Assembly: GCA_019240475.1 (NCBI GenBank)
Contig: JAFAYI010000016.1
Span: 1-64,000 of the forward strand
Length of the DNA stretch: 64,000 bases
Source of the DNA: Acidobacteriaceae bacterium
GTDB lineage: Bacteria; Acidobacteriota; Terriglobia; Bryobacterales; Bryobacteraceae
Direction of reading: 5' to 3'
Under the pieces are notes generated by a model. The model did no database searches. It had not been told where the DNA came from and saw only the letters and a program-made list of their open reading frames with translations. Position 1 is the stretch's first letter, and the number at the start of each line of letters is the position of its first letter. The position numbers and the translations under genes were made by a program. Positions 15,877 to 24,562 of the stretch are shown here, one piece after another.

Positions 15877-17208
15877 TTGAACCCTGTGACAGCACTAAAA
15901 CTAGATCCGTATTTCACATTTCTCGAACGCATGGATCCTTTTCTGTTGGCGGGGCACGTGACGGAAATGGTAGGTCTGCTAATCGAATCGCAAGGGCCAG
16001 CCGCAGCGGCGGGCGATTTCTGCGAGATCCATACCGCAGCCGGACAACGAATTCGAGTCCAGGTAATAGGTTTCCGCAATGGCAAGGTGCTTTCGATGCC
16101 GCTCGAAGAGACGGGAGGAATCCAACTCGGGGACGCCATTGTAGGCCGTAGCGCCGAGGGGATGGTGCATGTCGGTCCGGCAATGCTGGGGCGTGTATTG
16201 GACGGGTTTGGGCGTCCCATCGACGGCCGCGGCCCTATCGCGGGTCAAGCTCAATATCAGCTCATGGCCAGACCGCCGGGGCCACTAGAACGCCAAAACA
16301 TTCAGGACCGTTTAGCCGTAGGGATTCGCGCAATCGATAGCCTGCTGCCCTGCGGAAAGGGCCAGCGCATTGGGATTTTTGGCGGTAGTGGCGTTGGCAA
16401 GAGCACCCTACTCGGCGCCATGGCGCGGCACAGTTCGGCCGCGGTGAACGTCATCGCACTAATCGGCGAACGTAATCGCGAAGTCCGCGAATTTCTGGAG
16501 CACGAACTGAGCCCCGAAGGGCTCGCGCGCTCGGTGGTGGTAGTGGCGACGTCCGATCAACCCGCCCCACTGCGCATCCGCGCCGCTTTTGTAGCGCTCG
16601 CCATTTCGGAGTACTTCCGTGATCAAGCGGAGGACGTGTTGCTTGTGATGGATTCCGTTACTCGGCTTGCGATGGCGCAACGCGAGATTGGCCTGGCGGC
16701 CGGCGAACCACCCAGTCAGAAGGGCTACACGCCATCAGTTTTTGCGCTATTGCCAAAGATCTTTGAACGGGCGGGGCGGTTCGAGCGCGGATCGATTACC
16801 GGGTTCTTTACTGTGCTGGTAGAGGGAGACGATTTTAATGAGCCGATATGCGACGCGGTACGCGCGATTCTCGACGGCCATATCCAACTTTCGCGTACGC
16901 TCGCGGCCGCCGGGCATTACCCGGCTATCGATGTGATCCATTCGGTCAGCCGGTTGGCCTCGCGCATCTCGACTCGCGAGGAGCAGGAAGCGGCACGCCG
17001 GCTGAAGGAGGCGCTTGCCGCGTTAGATCGCTCTCAGGACCTTATCAATCTAGGCGCTTATGTCTCCGGATCTAATCCGGGCCTGGATTCCGCGATCCGC
17101 CAGCGGGCGAGCATCGAGCAATTCCTGCGGCAGGACGCCGGTAATCCCGCACCCCTCGATCAGACGCTGAAAGGTTTGGGCGAACTAGCCGCTTCAATCG
17201 CAACCTAA
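15877..17208 (+). CDS. fliI: Flagellum-specific ATPase FliI
   Basis: This 443-residue ATPase resembles F1-beta. Walker A is GGSGVGKST, Walker B is VLLVMDSVTRLA, and the family blocks RPIDGRGP, GIRAIDSLLPCGKGQRIGIF, ALIGERNREVREF and GEPPSQKGYTPSVFALLPK are present. It energises export of rod, hook and filament subunits as a hexamer with FliH and FliJ. The start is TTG at 15877, 3 bp after the fliH stop; an in-frame GTG three codons later is an alternative. Length is normal for FliI. Confidence 0.95.
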   Translation: MNPVTALKLDPYFTFLERMDPFLLAGHVTEMVGLLIESQGPAAAAGDFCEIHTAAGQRIRVQVIGFRNGKVLSMPLEETGGIQLGDAIVGRSAEGMVHVGPAMLGRVLDGFGRPIDGRGPIAGQAQYQLMARPPGPLERQNIQDRLAVGIRAIDSLLPCGKGQRIGIFGGSGVGKSTLLGAMARHSSAAVNVIALIGERNREVREFLEHELSPEGLARSVVVVATSDQPAPLRIRAAFVALAISEYFRDQAEDVLLVMDSVTRLAMAQREIGLAAGEPPSQKGYTPSVFALLPKIFERAGRFERGSITGFFTVLVEGDDFNEPICDAVRAILDGHIQLSRTLAAAGHYPAIDVIHSVSRLASRISTREEQEAARRLKEALAALDRSQDLINLGAYVSGSNPGLDSAIRQRASIEQFLRQDAGNPAPLDQTLKGLGELAASIAT

Positions 17209-17231
17209 TCCTATCGAAAGAGCAGAAACCT

Positions 17232-17684
17232 TTGAAACGATTTCAATTTCAGCTTCAACGCGTCTTGGACCTTCGCCGCCAGCAAGCGGAAGTCGAGCGG
17301 GCCAATCTTCGCAACCTGCAGACTGCCATCGAACGCCTGGAACAGGAGACTCGTTCGCTTGCGATGCAGCTCGCCGATGCACGCGCTCATGTGCGTCACG
17401 CGCCTTCATCGGCAGGCGAAGACTATATTGCCTTGTCCTTTTTCGAAGCGCATCTAAAGCGGCGGGGGGCGACAATCGAAAAGCGCCGGCAGCAGATTCA
17501 TCGGCAGATTGCGGAACAGCGGGTTCACCTGATTGAGGCGGAGCGCAAATTGAAGCTGCTCGAGAAGCTGGAAACCCGACGCCGCTCCGAGTGGGCGGCG
17601 GACCACGATAAGGAACTGGAAACGCTAGGAGCCGAATCCCATCTGGCGCGCCTGCATTCGAATCACCGGCGCAGTACGGCTTAG
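17232..17684 (+). CDS. fliJ: Flagellar export protein FliJ
   Basis: This 150-residue, almost wholly helical protein begins with the FliJ N-terminal signature (KRFQFQLQRVLDLRRQQAEVERA), followed by a continuous coiled coil rich in R, E, Q. The start is TTG at 17232 with AAAGAG upstream. FliJ is the central stalk-like subunit of the FliI ring and an export chaperone escort. Low sequence conservation is normal; position after fliI supports the call. It is the last flagellar gene in this operon, with no hook-length control gene after it. Confidence 0.85.
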   Translation: MKRFQFQLQRVLDLRRQQAEVERANLRNLQTAIERLEQETRSLAMQLADARAHVRHAPSSAGEDYIALSFFEAHLKRRGATIEKRRQQIHRQIAEQRVHLIEAERKLKLLEKLETRRRSEWAADHDKELETLGAESHLARLHSNHRRSTA

Positions 17685-17718
17685 AGCCAGACTCTACGCG
17701 GACGTATCGTGGATGTAG

Positions 17719-18264
17719 GTGCTGATCCTCGCTTCTGCCTCGCCCCGCCGCCATGAACTTCTGTTAGCGGCAGGCATTCCGCATATTGTTCGTCCAGCGC
17801 ACATCCCCGAACACCGCTTGCCTGGCGAGGGCGCCTTGGATTTTGTGCGCCGCATCGCAGAAAGGAAGGCTCGGAGGGCCTCTAGGGAGGCCGCCGATAT
17901 CGTTCTCGGAGCGGATACGATAATTTGCTTCGAGAACGAGATGCTGGGGAAACCGGAGTCGGAGCCTGACGCCCGCCGCATGTTACGGCTGCTCTCGGGC
18001 CGGGATCACTGGGTACACACCGGTATCTGCGTTTTGTCGAGAGATCGGTGCATTATCGATGTCTCCAGTACCAAGGTCTCCTTTGCGGACCTGACAGATG
18101 ATGAGATCGAGGAGTACACTCGAAGCGCGGAGCCATACGATAAAGCCGGCGCCTATGCCATTCAGGGCCGCGCATCGAAATTCGTCCGCTTTATTGAAGG
18201 CTGTTATCACAACGTAGTCGGATTGCCTGTTTCGCTCGTCTATGGTCATTTGAAGGGCTTATGA
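17719..18264 (+). CDS. Maf-type nucleoside triphosphate pyrophosphatase
   Basis: This 181-residue Maf/Ham1-fold enzyme has the family blocks LILASASPRRHELL (GTG start), GADTIICFENEMLGKPE, the PDARRMLRLLSGRDHWVHTG region and AYAIQGRASKFVRFIEGCYHNVVGLP. Maf proteins hydrolyse non-canonical or methylated NTPs (dTTP/UTP or m7GTP subtypes) to NMP and pyrophosphate and affect septum formation; the subtype was not decided. It lies 34 bp after fliJ and overlaps the GH127 gene by 4 bp, an odd mixture of functions in one transcription direction. Confidence 0.93.
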   Translation: MLILASASPRRHELLLAAGIPHIVRPAHIPEHRLPGEGALDFVRRIAERKARRASREAADIVLGADTIICFENEMLGKPESEPDARRMLRLLSGRDHWVHTGICVLSRDRCIIDVSSTKVSFADLTDDEIEEYTRSAEPYDKAGAYAIQGRASKFVRFIEGCYHNVVGLPVSLVYGHLKGL

Positions 18265-20366
18265 AGCAGCTTGTAGCACCCGGGTTCGCCATTTGTCTGG
18301 GATTAGCGGCGCTGCGGTGTTTTCCGGTCTCGGCTCATCCGCAAGCTTCGAATTGGCGCGATGAGGGCGTGATTTACCTAGACCACTCGGTAAACGCGCA
18401 ACTTCACCCGGTGCCTATACACGCGGTACACCTGGGCGACGGTTTCTGGGCCCAGCGCCGACGCGTTACAACGGAGCGCAGCTTGCCCACCATGCTCCAG
18501 CTGCTAGAAGAACACGGAGTGGTGGACAATTTTCGGCGCCTCGCGGGACACCCGGAGCTTGTCCGAAAGGGTCCTTTGTACACGGATTCCGACCTATACA
18601 AGTGGATGGAAGCGGCCGCGTGGGCAGTGGCTTCGAACGAACCGGCGGACGCCGATAAGCAGAAGCTGCACGGCGAGATAGAGACATTGATTCCCATAAT
18701 TTCTGCTGCGCAGGAGCCATCGGGCTACCTCAACACCTACTTCGTGGGCGAAAAGGCGCGGCTTCGTTTCACCGACCTTCCGCACTCACACGAAGATTAT
18801 TGCCTGGGCCACTTACTACAGGCGGGTATCGCTTACTACCGCGCGACAGGTGACCGAGCGCTGCTGAGCATCGGCGAGCGTTTCGCCGACTATATCGTTG
18901 AAAATTTCGGACCCGCGAAGAGGCCGTTCGTCACTGGCCACCCGGAACTCGAGATGGCTCTGGTGGAACTGTACCGGACGACAGGCGAAGCTAAATATCT
19001 GGAGTTCGCGCGTTATCTATTCAGCGGGGTGGAACGTGACCGGCTTAAGCTCAAGGATTCGGACATACGCTACATGTTCAGCGGCAGGCCGTTTACTTCG
19101 CATACGGAACTTGAAGGCCATGCGGTTCGAGCACTTTATGCCGTTTCGGGGGCTACCGATTATTTTACGGAGACCGGCGATCCGGCCTACAAGAAAACGC
19201 TTGATCTGCTCTGGACCGACTTGACGATGCGCAAGATGTATATCACGGGAGGCGTGGGCGCGCGGGTGGCGGGCGAGAGCTTCGGAGATGCTTATGAACT
19301 GCCGAGTGAGCAGGCGTATGCCGAAACATGCGCCGCGGTTGCCAATGTGATGTGGAATTTCCGTCTGCTTTCGCTGACCGGCGATGCTCGTTATGCGGAT
19401 GTCCTGGAGCGTGCGCTATACAACGGCGTGAACTCAGGAATGTCGCTTTCCGGAACTCTGTATTGTTACCGGAATCCTCTGGCGTCCGCCGCAGAGAAGC
19501 TGCGGAATCCATGGTATGACACCGATTGCTGCCCGCCTAATGTCGAACGGCTGTTCGAGTCCTTGCCTGGGTATTTCTACGCGATGAGCCGGGACGGCGT
19601 GTACGTGAATCTCTACCAAAATTCGGCGTTGGACTGGCGGCTGGAAAATGGAGTGGGATTGAAGCTGGCGCAAGCGACCAACTATCCCTGGAGCGGCGAC
19701 GTTACGCTGACGGTTTCTCCCCAGCGCCGTTCGGACTTTACGCTTTATCTCCGTTGGCCTTCGTGGGCGGCGACAGCCGAGATACAAGTGAATCATCAAT
19801 CGTTCGCTCCGGCCGATTCAAAGCGCGGATCTTACCTGGCTATTTCCCGAACGTGGAGTCCGGGAGACCTCGTGACGCTTTCACTCGGGTTGCAATCCGT
19901 CCCGACGGTCGCGAACCCCCGAGTTGCGGACCTATATGGCCGGGTCGCCATGCAGCGGGGACCGCTGATTTATACGCTCGAGCAGATGGATCAAAGCGGG
20001 GCGGCACTCGGAGATATTTTTGTCCGGCCAAACGCACAAGTGGTGGTTGATTTTCGAAAAGACTTGCTTGGAGGCGTGGTGGTCCTAAAGGTTCCCGGGC
20101 TCACAGCCGAAAAATCTCTAGGAGATGAACCGTTGTATCAGCCGCTAACCACCGCCACGAACCGGATCAAGCGTCCGGTGACGCTAACTTTTATTCCGTA
20201 TTACGCCATTGGTAACCGAGAGCCGACGCCGATGGAGGTTTGGGTACCGATCTCCCGGTTCGACAACGGAACGAGTTCGGCTTCAACGGGTAGCGCAGGG
20301 GGGACGGGCAATTCCTCAATGAGCGCGTCACCGGCTAAGATGAGCCGGCGCTCCGAGAACCGGTAA
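18261..20366 (+). CDS. GH127-family beta-L-arabinofuranosidase-like protein (DUF1680)
   Basis: This 701-residue protein has a signal peptide (to about residue 25, VSAHPQA) and a full GH127/DUF1680 domain. The zinc-cysteine active-site set is visible: E355 and C357 in AYAETCA, and C423-C424 in DTDCCPPNV. These correspond to the Glu338/Cys340/Cys417/Cys418 set of the characterised bifidobacterial enzyme, where cysteine is the nucleophile. Other family blocks are ITGGVGARVAGESFGDAYELP and ALYNGVNSGMS. The expected activity is release of beta-L-arabinofuranose, for example from plant hydroxyproline-rich glycoproteins; related families use other sugars. The ATG overlaps the maf stop. Confidence 0.9.
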   Translation: MKQLVAPGFAICLGLAALRCFPVSAHPQASNWRDEGVIYLDHSVNAQLHPVPIHAVHLGDGFWAQRRRVTTERSLPTMLQLLEEHGVVDNFRRLAGHPELVRKGPLYTDSDLYKWMEAAAWAVASNEPADADKQKLHGEIETLIPIISAAQEPSGYLNTYFVGEKARLRFTDLPHSHEDYCLGHLLQAGIAYYRATGDRALLSIGERFADYIVENFGPAKRPFVTGHPELEMALVELYRTTGEAKYLEFARYLFSGVERDRLKLKDSDIRYMFSGRPFTSHTELEGHAVRALYAVSGATDYFTETGDPAYKKTLDLLWTDLTMRKMYITGGVGARVAGESFGDAYELPSEQAYAETCAAVANVMWNFRLLSLTGDARYADVLERALYNGVNSGMSLSGTLYCYRNPLASAAEKLRNPWYDTDCCPPNVERLFESLPGYFYAMSRDGVYVNLYQNSALDWRLENGVGLKLAQATNYPWSGDVTLTVSPQRRSDFTLYLRWPSWAATAEIQVNHQSFAPADSKRGSYLAISRTWSPGDLVTLSLGLQSVPTVANPRVADLYGRVAMQRGPLIYTLEQMDQSGAALGDIFVRPNAQVVVDFRKDLLGGVVVLKVPGLTAEKSLGDEPLYQPLTTATNRIKRPVTLTFIPYYAIGNREPTPMEVWVPISRFDNGTSSASTGSAGGTGNSSMSASPAKMSRRSENR

Positions 20367-20389
20367 GTGGGAACGAGTCGCCAAGAAAG

Positions 20390-21142
20390 ATGAAAGTGTG
20401 CAAGACTGAGGATATCGGCTCTAGGCCAGATTCGCATAAACCCATGAGCTACATTATGTTCCAAGGAAGATTTTTTCGTTTGGCGGCGGTCCTTTGCTTA
20501 TCGGTGGGGATCTCGGCGCGAGCGCAAGATGGATCACAACAGACACCGGCAAACCCTCCCAATAATTCAGAACAGACGGAGCCTGCACCAAATCCGGTTC
20601 CGGCACCTTCTCAGCCGGAAGCCAAGCCGACCGAACCGGCTCAAACAAATCCGGGAGCGCCTGTGGACTCTAACTCCTATAAGGTTGGCGCGGCCGATGT
20701 GCTTTACGTACGGGTGTGGAACGAGCAGCAGTTTTCGGGCCCCGTTTCGGTGCAAGATAATGGCCACATTACACTACCACTGGTTGGCGACTTGGCAGTC
20801 GGCGACAAGACGCCAAACGAGATTCAGCAGATCATAGCGAAGGCCCTGACTAGGTTTGTTGTGAAGCCGCTCGTGACCGTTACGGTCCAAGCGGTCGAAA
20901 GCAAGAAGTACTACATGGATGGAATGGTCGCCCGCCCGGGCGAATATATGCTGATTACGCCCACTACGGTTTTTCAGGCAATTAGCAAAGCTAATGGTTT
21001 ACAGGAATTTGCGAACCCTAAAAAGATCTATGTGCTCCGAGGAACTCAGCGGATCCCTTTTAACTATAAGGAAGTGATTCACGGCAAGAATATGGCCCAA
21101 GACGTTCAGCTTCAGCCCGGCGATCACGTTGTTGTTCCGTAA
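20390..21142 (+). CDS. Polysaccharide biosynthesis/export protein (Wza-like)
   Basis: This protein of up to 250 residues has a hydrophobic signal (FFRLAAVLCLSVGISARAQ), a long Pro/Glu/Thr/Asn-rich linker (about residues 48-95), a Poly_export domain (YKVGAADVLYVRVWNE, GHITLPLVGDLAVGDKTPNEIQQII) and an SLBB-like domain (YYMDGMVARPGEYML, LQPGDHVVVP). No lipobox is seen, unlike classical Wza. Start is uncertain: ATG 20390 has an AAGAAAG site, but ATG 20444 gives a more normal signal peptide. It begins a three-gene module with the chain-length protein and tyrosine kinase downstream. It should form or gate the outer-membrane exit for an exopolysaccharide. Confidence 0.9.
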   Translation: MKVCKTEDIGSRPDSHKPMSYIMFQGRFFRLAAVLCLSVGISARAQDGSQQTPANPPNNSEQTEPAPNPVPAPSQPEAKPTEPAQTNPGAPVDSNSYKVGAADVLYVRVWNEQQFSGPVSVQDNGHITLPLVGDLAVGDKTPNEIQQIIAKALTRFVVKPLVTVTVQAVESKKYYMDGMVARPGEYMLITPTTVFQAISKANGLQEFANPKKIYVLRGTQRIPFNYKEVIHGKNMAQDVQLQPGDHVVVP

Positions 21143-21162
21143 GAAGGTAAATACACGATCCT

Positions 21163-22794
21163 ATGCTTGAAAGGCTTTCCGTTCCTCGCCGTCCCTTTGA
21201 TTTTGAAGACTACGTGGACATTCTCCGACGGAATATTCGTTGGATCATTGCTCCGGTCTTTGCCGGATTGGTGATTTCGACAGTGGTTGCGTTCGTGATG
21301 GAAGACACTTTCGTCTCGACCGCGCTTATTCGCATCGTTCCGCAACAGATTTCTCCCGAATTGGTTCAGAACGTCAGCTCACAAGACGTCGCCGATCGCA
21401 TTAACGGGATGGCGCAGAGCATATTGAGCCGCAATACTCTAACGACGCTAATAACGTCTCATGGTCTTTACAAGAAAGAAATAGCCAGCGAGCCGATGGA
21501 AGACGTCATTAACAAGATGCGAACGGCAATCGTGATTCGCCCAACGGCCGGGGTGGCCATGTCGGGGAAGAGTTTACCCGCAATGCAGGTTTCGTTCTCC
21601 TACCGAGATCGATATTTGGCGAAAGCGGTTTGCGACGACTTGGTTTCGCGCTTTATGGGCCAGAGCACGCAAGACACACTAGATACCCAGCTTCAGGCGA
21701 ATCAGTTTTTGAATGACGAGTTCGACAGCGCAAAGCGGGATCTGGACGCGCTAGAACAGAAGCTGAGCGAATATAGACAGAAAAATGCCGGACGTCTCCC
21801 TGAGGAGATGCAGACCAACATTTCCGAGATGAATGCATTGGATGGCCGTTTGAGCGCTTTGACCGATCAAGCGAGTCGAAACGCAGAGCGGCGCATGATG
21901 CTCGAATCCGAATTGCACATCGCCAAGGACCGGCTCGCCTCGATTCGAGCAAGCTCTCCGCAATTAGTTGCGCATAACGAAAAGCTAACCGAATTGGATC
22001 ACAAGATCGAAACACTTGAGAATAAGATCGCCTCCATGAAGGATCGCTACACAGACGCGTACCCGGAGCTGCAGGACGCACGGGATGAATTAGCGCTCTT
22101 GAAGCGTCAGCGCGACGAGGTGGCAAAGGAAGCCCCCCCAAAGACCGATGCAGCGGCTTCCGACAATGCCGGGGTCAGTCGTGAGCGGTTGGAGGCTCAA
22201 GCTGCGATTGAACAGATACAAACTCAGATCAAGGCCAACAACCTTGAAGGCCAACAAATCAATAATCAGATCGCATCGGTTAACTCCGCGCTGCGAACGT
22301 ATCAAGGTCGGGTCGAAGAGGTACCGGCGGGCGAGAAGGAATATGCGGACTTGCTTCGCGACCGCGACCTCGCTAAATCGAGATACGACGAATTAGAAGT
22401 GAAGAAGGAAAAGTCCGCCGTGTCGATGGATTTGGAACGTCGCAAGCAAGGCGAGTCGCTTGAAGTATTGGACCAGGCTTCGTTACCGGATACGCCGACA
22501 GCTCCCAAACGCCAGCTCATTATACCGATTGGCGCAGTGGTCGGTTTGATGATCGGCTTTGCGTTAGTTGCAGTGCGGGAGGTGAAAGATACATCGTTGA
22601 AAAACCTCAAAGATGCTCGCCTTTACACGCAACTTTCTATATTAGGCAGTATCCCGCTGCTCGAAAACGACTTGGTCGTCCAACGGCGCAAGCAAATCAT
22701 GTGGGTCGGCTGGGCGACAGCAACGCTCGCGGGATTGGCGATCGTTGCCGGGTCGATTGCCCACTACTATCTCAACCAAGGGATCAGCAAATGA
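21163..22794 (+). CDS. Polysaccharide chain-length determinant (Wzz/GumC-type co-polymerase)
   Basis: This 543-residue inner-membrane protein has a Wzz domain at the N-terminus (FDFEDYVDILRRNIRWIIAP with the first membrane helix at about residues 25-47), a long periplasmic coiled-coil arm (about residues 175-400) and a second membrane helix (LIIPIGAVVGLMIGFALVAV, about 447-468). A third hydrophobic helix near the C-terminus (WATATLAGLAIVAGSIAHYY) is extra to the minimal two-helix layout but common in exosortase-type loci. No kinase domain is fused; it is the next gene, overlapping by 4 bp. Together they make a two-component BY-kinase as in Gram-positive CpsCD rather than a fused Wzc. Confidence 0.9.
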   Translation: MLERLSVPRRPFDFEDYVDILRRNIRWIIAPVFAGLVISTVVAFVMEDTFVSTALIRIVPQQISPELVQNVSSQDVADRINGMAQSILSRNTLTTLITSHGLYKKEIASEPMEDVINKMRTAIVIRPTAGVAMSGKSLPAMQVSFSYRDRYLAKAVCDDLVSRFMGQSTQDTLDTQLQANQFLNDEFDSAKRDLDALEQKLSEYRQKNAGRLPEEMQTNISEMNALDGRLSALTDQASRNAERRMMLESELHIAKDRLASIRASSPQLVAHNEKLTELDHKIETLENKIASMKDRYTDAYPELQDARDELALLKRQRDEVAKEAPPKTDAAASDNAGVSRERLEAQAAIEQIQTQIKANNLEGQQINNQIASVNSALRTYQGRVEEVPAGEKEYADLLRDRDLAKSRYDELEVKKEKSAVSMDLERRKQGESLEVLDQASLPDTPTAPKRQLIIPIGAVVGLMIGFALVAVREVKDTSLKNLKDARLYTQLSILGSIPLLENDLVVQRRKQIMWVGWATATLAGLAIVAGSIAHYYLNQGISK

Positions 22795-23822
22795 GTCGAG
22801 TACACGACGCGCTTCGGAAGGCGGCGCAAGAAAATCCTCAAGCGTTCAAACCCTCATCCCAACGTTCGCGAGCTCTTGCAGAGCATAATCCAGCAACGGA
22901 AGGCCCAGAGACTGTCGCCCGGGAGGTGAACTCGAAGGAAATAGGCTTGCCGTCCGATGAGGCCGTGCGCCGGACAGAGTCGGCCAACTCTTCTACTACG
23001 GGCTTGGTGGACACTGCGGAGTTGGAAGAACTAGATGCGCTGATTCGCAACGCATGCGAGATTCCTTACAACCCCCTTCCTGAAGCTCTGCTGGTGAACC
23101 CAACGCAACCGCGCGAAGCCCCGGCAGAAGAGTTTCGGACGCTGCGGACTCGTCTGAACCATCTTCAGACTTTGCAACCGCTACACACATTAGTGGTGAC
23201 TAGCGCTTCCCCGGCAGAAGGCAAGTCTTTCACGGCGACAAACTTAGCGGTGACGCAATCCCAACTGGCTGATAAGCGCGTTTTGTTGGCAGATTTTGAT
23301 TTCAGGCGTCCAGCGGTAGACAAGACTTTCCAGATCGACTGTTCGCCGGGCATTACGGATTATTTACAAGGCAAAGCGCGGATCGGCGACATTTTACGCC
23401 GCATAGCAGGCACGCAGCTCTATTTGATGACGGCGGGCGAGTCCGTCATGAATCCGCTCGAGCTGCTAAATCTAAAGGAATGCAAAGCGTTGATTCAGGC
23501 TTTGCGCGATAACTTCGACTGGGTAATACTCGATAGCCCGCCACTCCTGTTTGCGGCGGACGGAAATCTGCTCGCAACTATGTGCGACGGAACGGTCCTG
23601 GTGGTTCGAATCGGCTCGACCACGTTTGATTCCGTGACTCGCGCGCTGCAATCGCTTTGCGAGAATAATGTCCTTGGAATAGTGGTCAATGGAGCGCGGC
23701 GCGGCGAGCTTTACAGTAAATACACTTATTATCACGATTACTATTACGCCCCCGACGCCCCGTCTGAGGAAGCTGCTGAAGCGGAAGAGTCCGAGGAGAC
23801 GCTGGCTCCAGCCGCAAAATAG
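22791..23822 (+). CDS. BY-type tyrosine autokinase (CpsD/CapB-like)
   Basis: This 343-residue ATPase starts at the ATG overlapping the chain-length gene stop. The kinase domain has Walker A SASPAEGKSFTATNLA, Walker A' VLLADFDFRRPAV and Walker B WVILDSPPLL, the three BY-kinase motifs, preceded by EEFRTLRTRLN. The C-terminus holds a tyrosine cluster (YSKYTYYHDYYYAP: eight tyrosines in about 14 residues), the site of trans-autophosphorylation in this class, followed by an acidic tail. About 100 N-terminal residues are a variable, polar linker. It should control polymer length through phosphorylation cycles with the membrane co-polymerase. No glycosyltransferases or flippase genes adjoin. Confidence 0.92.
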   Translation: MSRVHDALRKAAQENPQAFKPSSQRSRALAEHNPATEGPETVAREVNSKEIGLPSDEAVRRTESANSSTTGLVDTAELEELDALIRNACEIPYNPLPEALLVNPTQPREAPAEEFRTLRTRLNHLQTLQPLHTLVVTSASPAEGKSFTATNLAVTQSQLADKRVLLADFDFRRPAVDKTFQIDCSPGITDYLQGKARIGDILRRIAGTQLYLMTAGESVMNPLELLNLKECKALIQALRDNFDWVILDSPPLLFAADGNLLATMCDGTVLVVRIGSTTFDSVTRALQSLCENNVLGIVVNGARRGELYSKYTYYHDYYYAPDAPSEEAAEAEESEETLAPAAK

Positions 23823-23865
23823 CACTAGCAGGCATCGAAATTGTCTTTCGCAGCATCGGATAGCT

Positions 23866-24504
23866 GTGCCGAAAGAGTCCAACACCGCCCAGGTTTTCGA
23901 CGGTCCGAAAGAAAAGCTTGCCGATACTCTTCCGGGGGTGCACGAGTTGATACGCGCCCGCTGGAGTCCGAGAGCCTTCTCAGACCGCCTTGTTTCAGAC
24001 GCAGACCTCAAAACGATCTTGGAAGCGGGGCGATGGGCTGCCTCGTCCTTCAACGAACAGCCGTGGCGTTTCATGGTCGCGCGCAAGTCCGACCCGACGG
24101 CATTTCAGAAGATTCTTAGCATTCTCGCTCCATTCAATCAGGCCTGGGCAAAGAAGGCTCCGGTCTTATTCATCATGGCCGCAAAGCGGACATTTTCACA
24201 CAATGGCACGCCGAATCTGTACGCGATTCACGATGCGGGACAGGCACTAGCCCAGGTGTTTCTGCAAGCCACGGCACTCGGCCTTCACGCGCACGGCATG
24301 GCAGGATTCGACCGCGACCGAGCGCGCAAGGAACTCGACATCCCGGACGATTACGACCTAGCCGCAGCGGTCGCGCTAGGGTATCTTGGATCGCCAGACG
24401 AACTCCCCGAACAGCAGCGCCAGTCGGAAATCGCCAAGCGGACACGGAAGCCGCTGGAGGAGATCGTATTCGGCGCGGATTTCGGGAAATCGCTTCGTCT
24501 TTAA
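23866..24504 (+). CDS. Nitroreductase-family flavoprotein
   Basis: This 212-residue protein starts at GTG 23866; the open frame extends upstream but has no family resemblance there. FMN-binding blocks are present: IRARWSPRAFSD (R-S-R/P-x-F), EAGRWAASSFNEQPWRFMVA, and AVALGYLGSPDELP near the C-terminus. The family reduces nitro compounds, quinones or enones with NAD(P)H using FMN, usually as a homodimer; the substrate is unknown. It lies 43 bp after the kinase gene and may be in the same transcript, without functional link. Confidence 0.9.
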   Translation: MPKESNTAQVFDGPKEKLADTLPGVHELIRARWSPRAFSDRLVSDADLKTILEAGRWAASSFNEQPWRFMVARKSDPTAFQKILSILAPFNQAWAKKAPVLFIMAAKRTFSHNGTPNLYAIHDAGQALAQVFLQATALGLHAHGMAGFDRDRARKELDIPDDYDLAAAVALGYLGSPDELPEQQRQSEIAKRTRKPLEEIVFGADFGKSLRL

Positions 24505-24562
24505 GCTGTTCGTTGCGGTCGCTTTCGGTAACGGAAGCCGTCTCGTTGCATCCAACCGTCGC

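Noticed and set aside
20390..20480. Lipoprotein signal in the polysaccharide export protein
   Set aside because: The only cysteine near the signal (AAVLCLS) does not fit a lipobox, because leucine precedes it.
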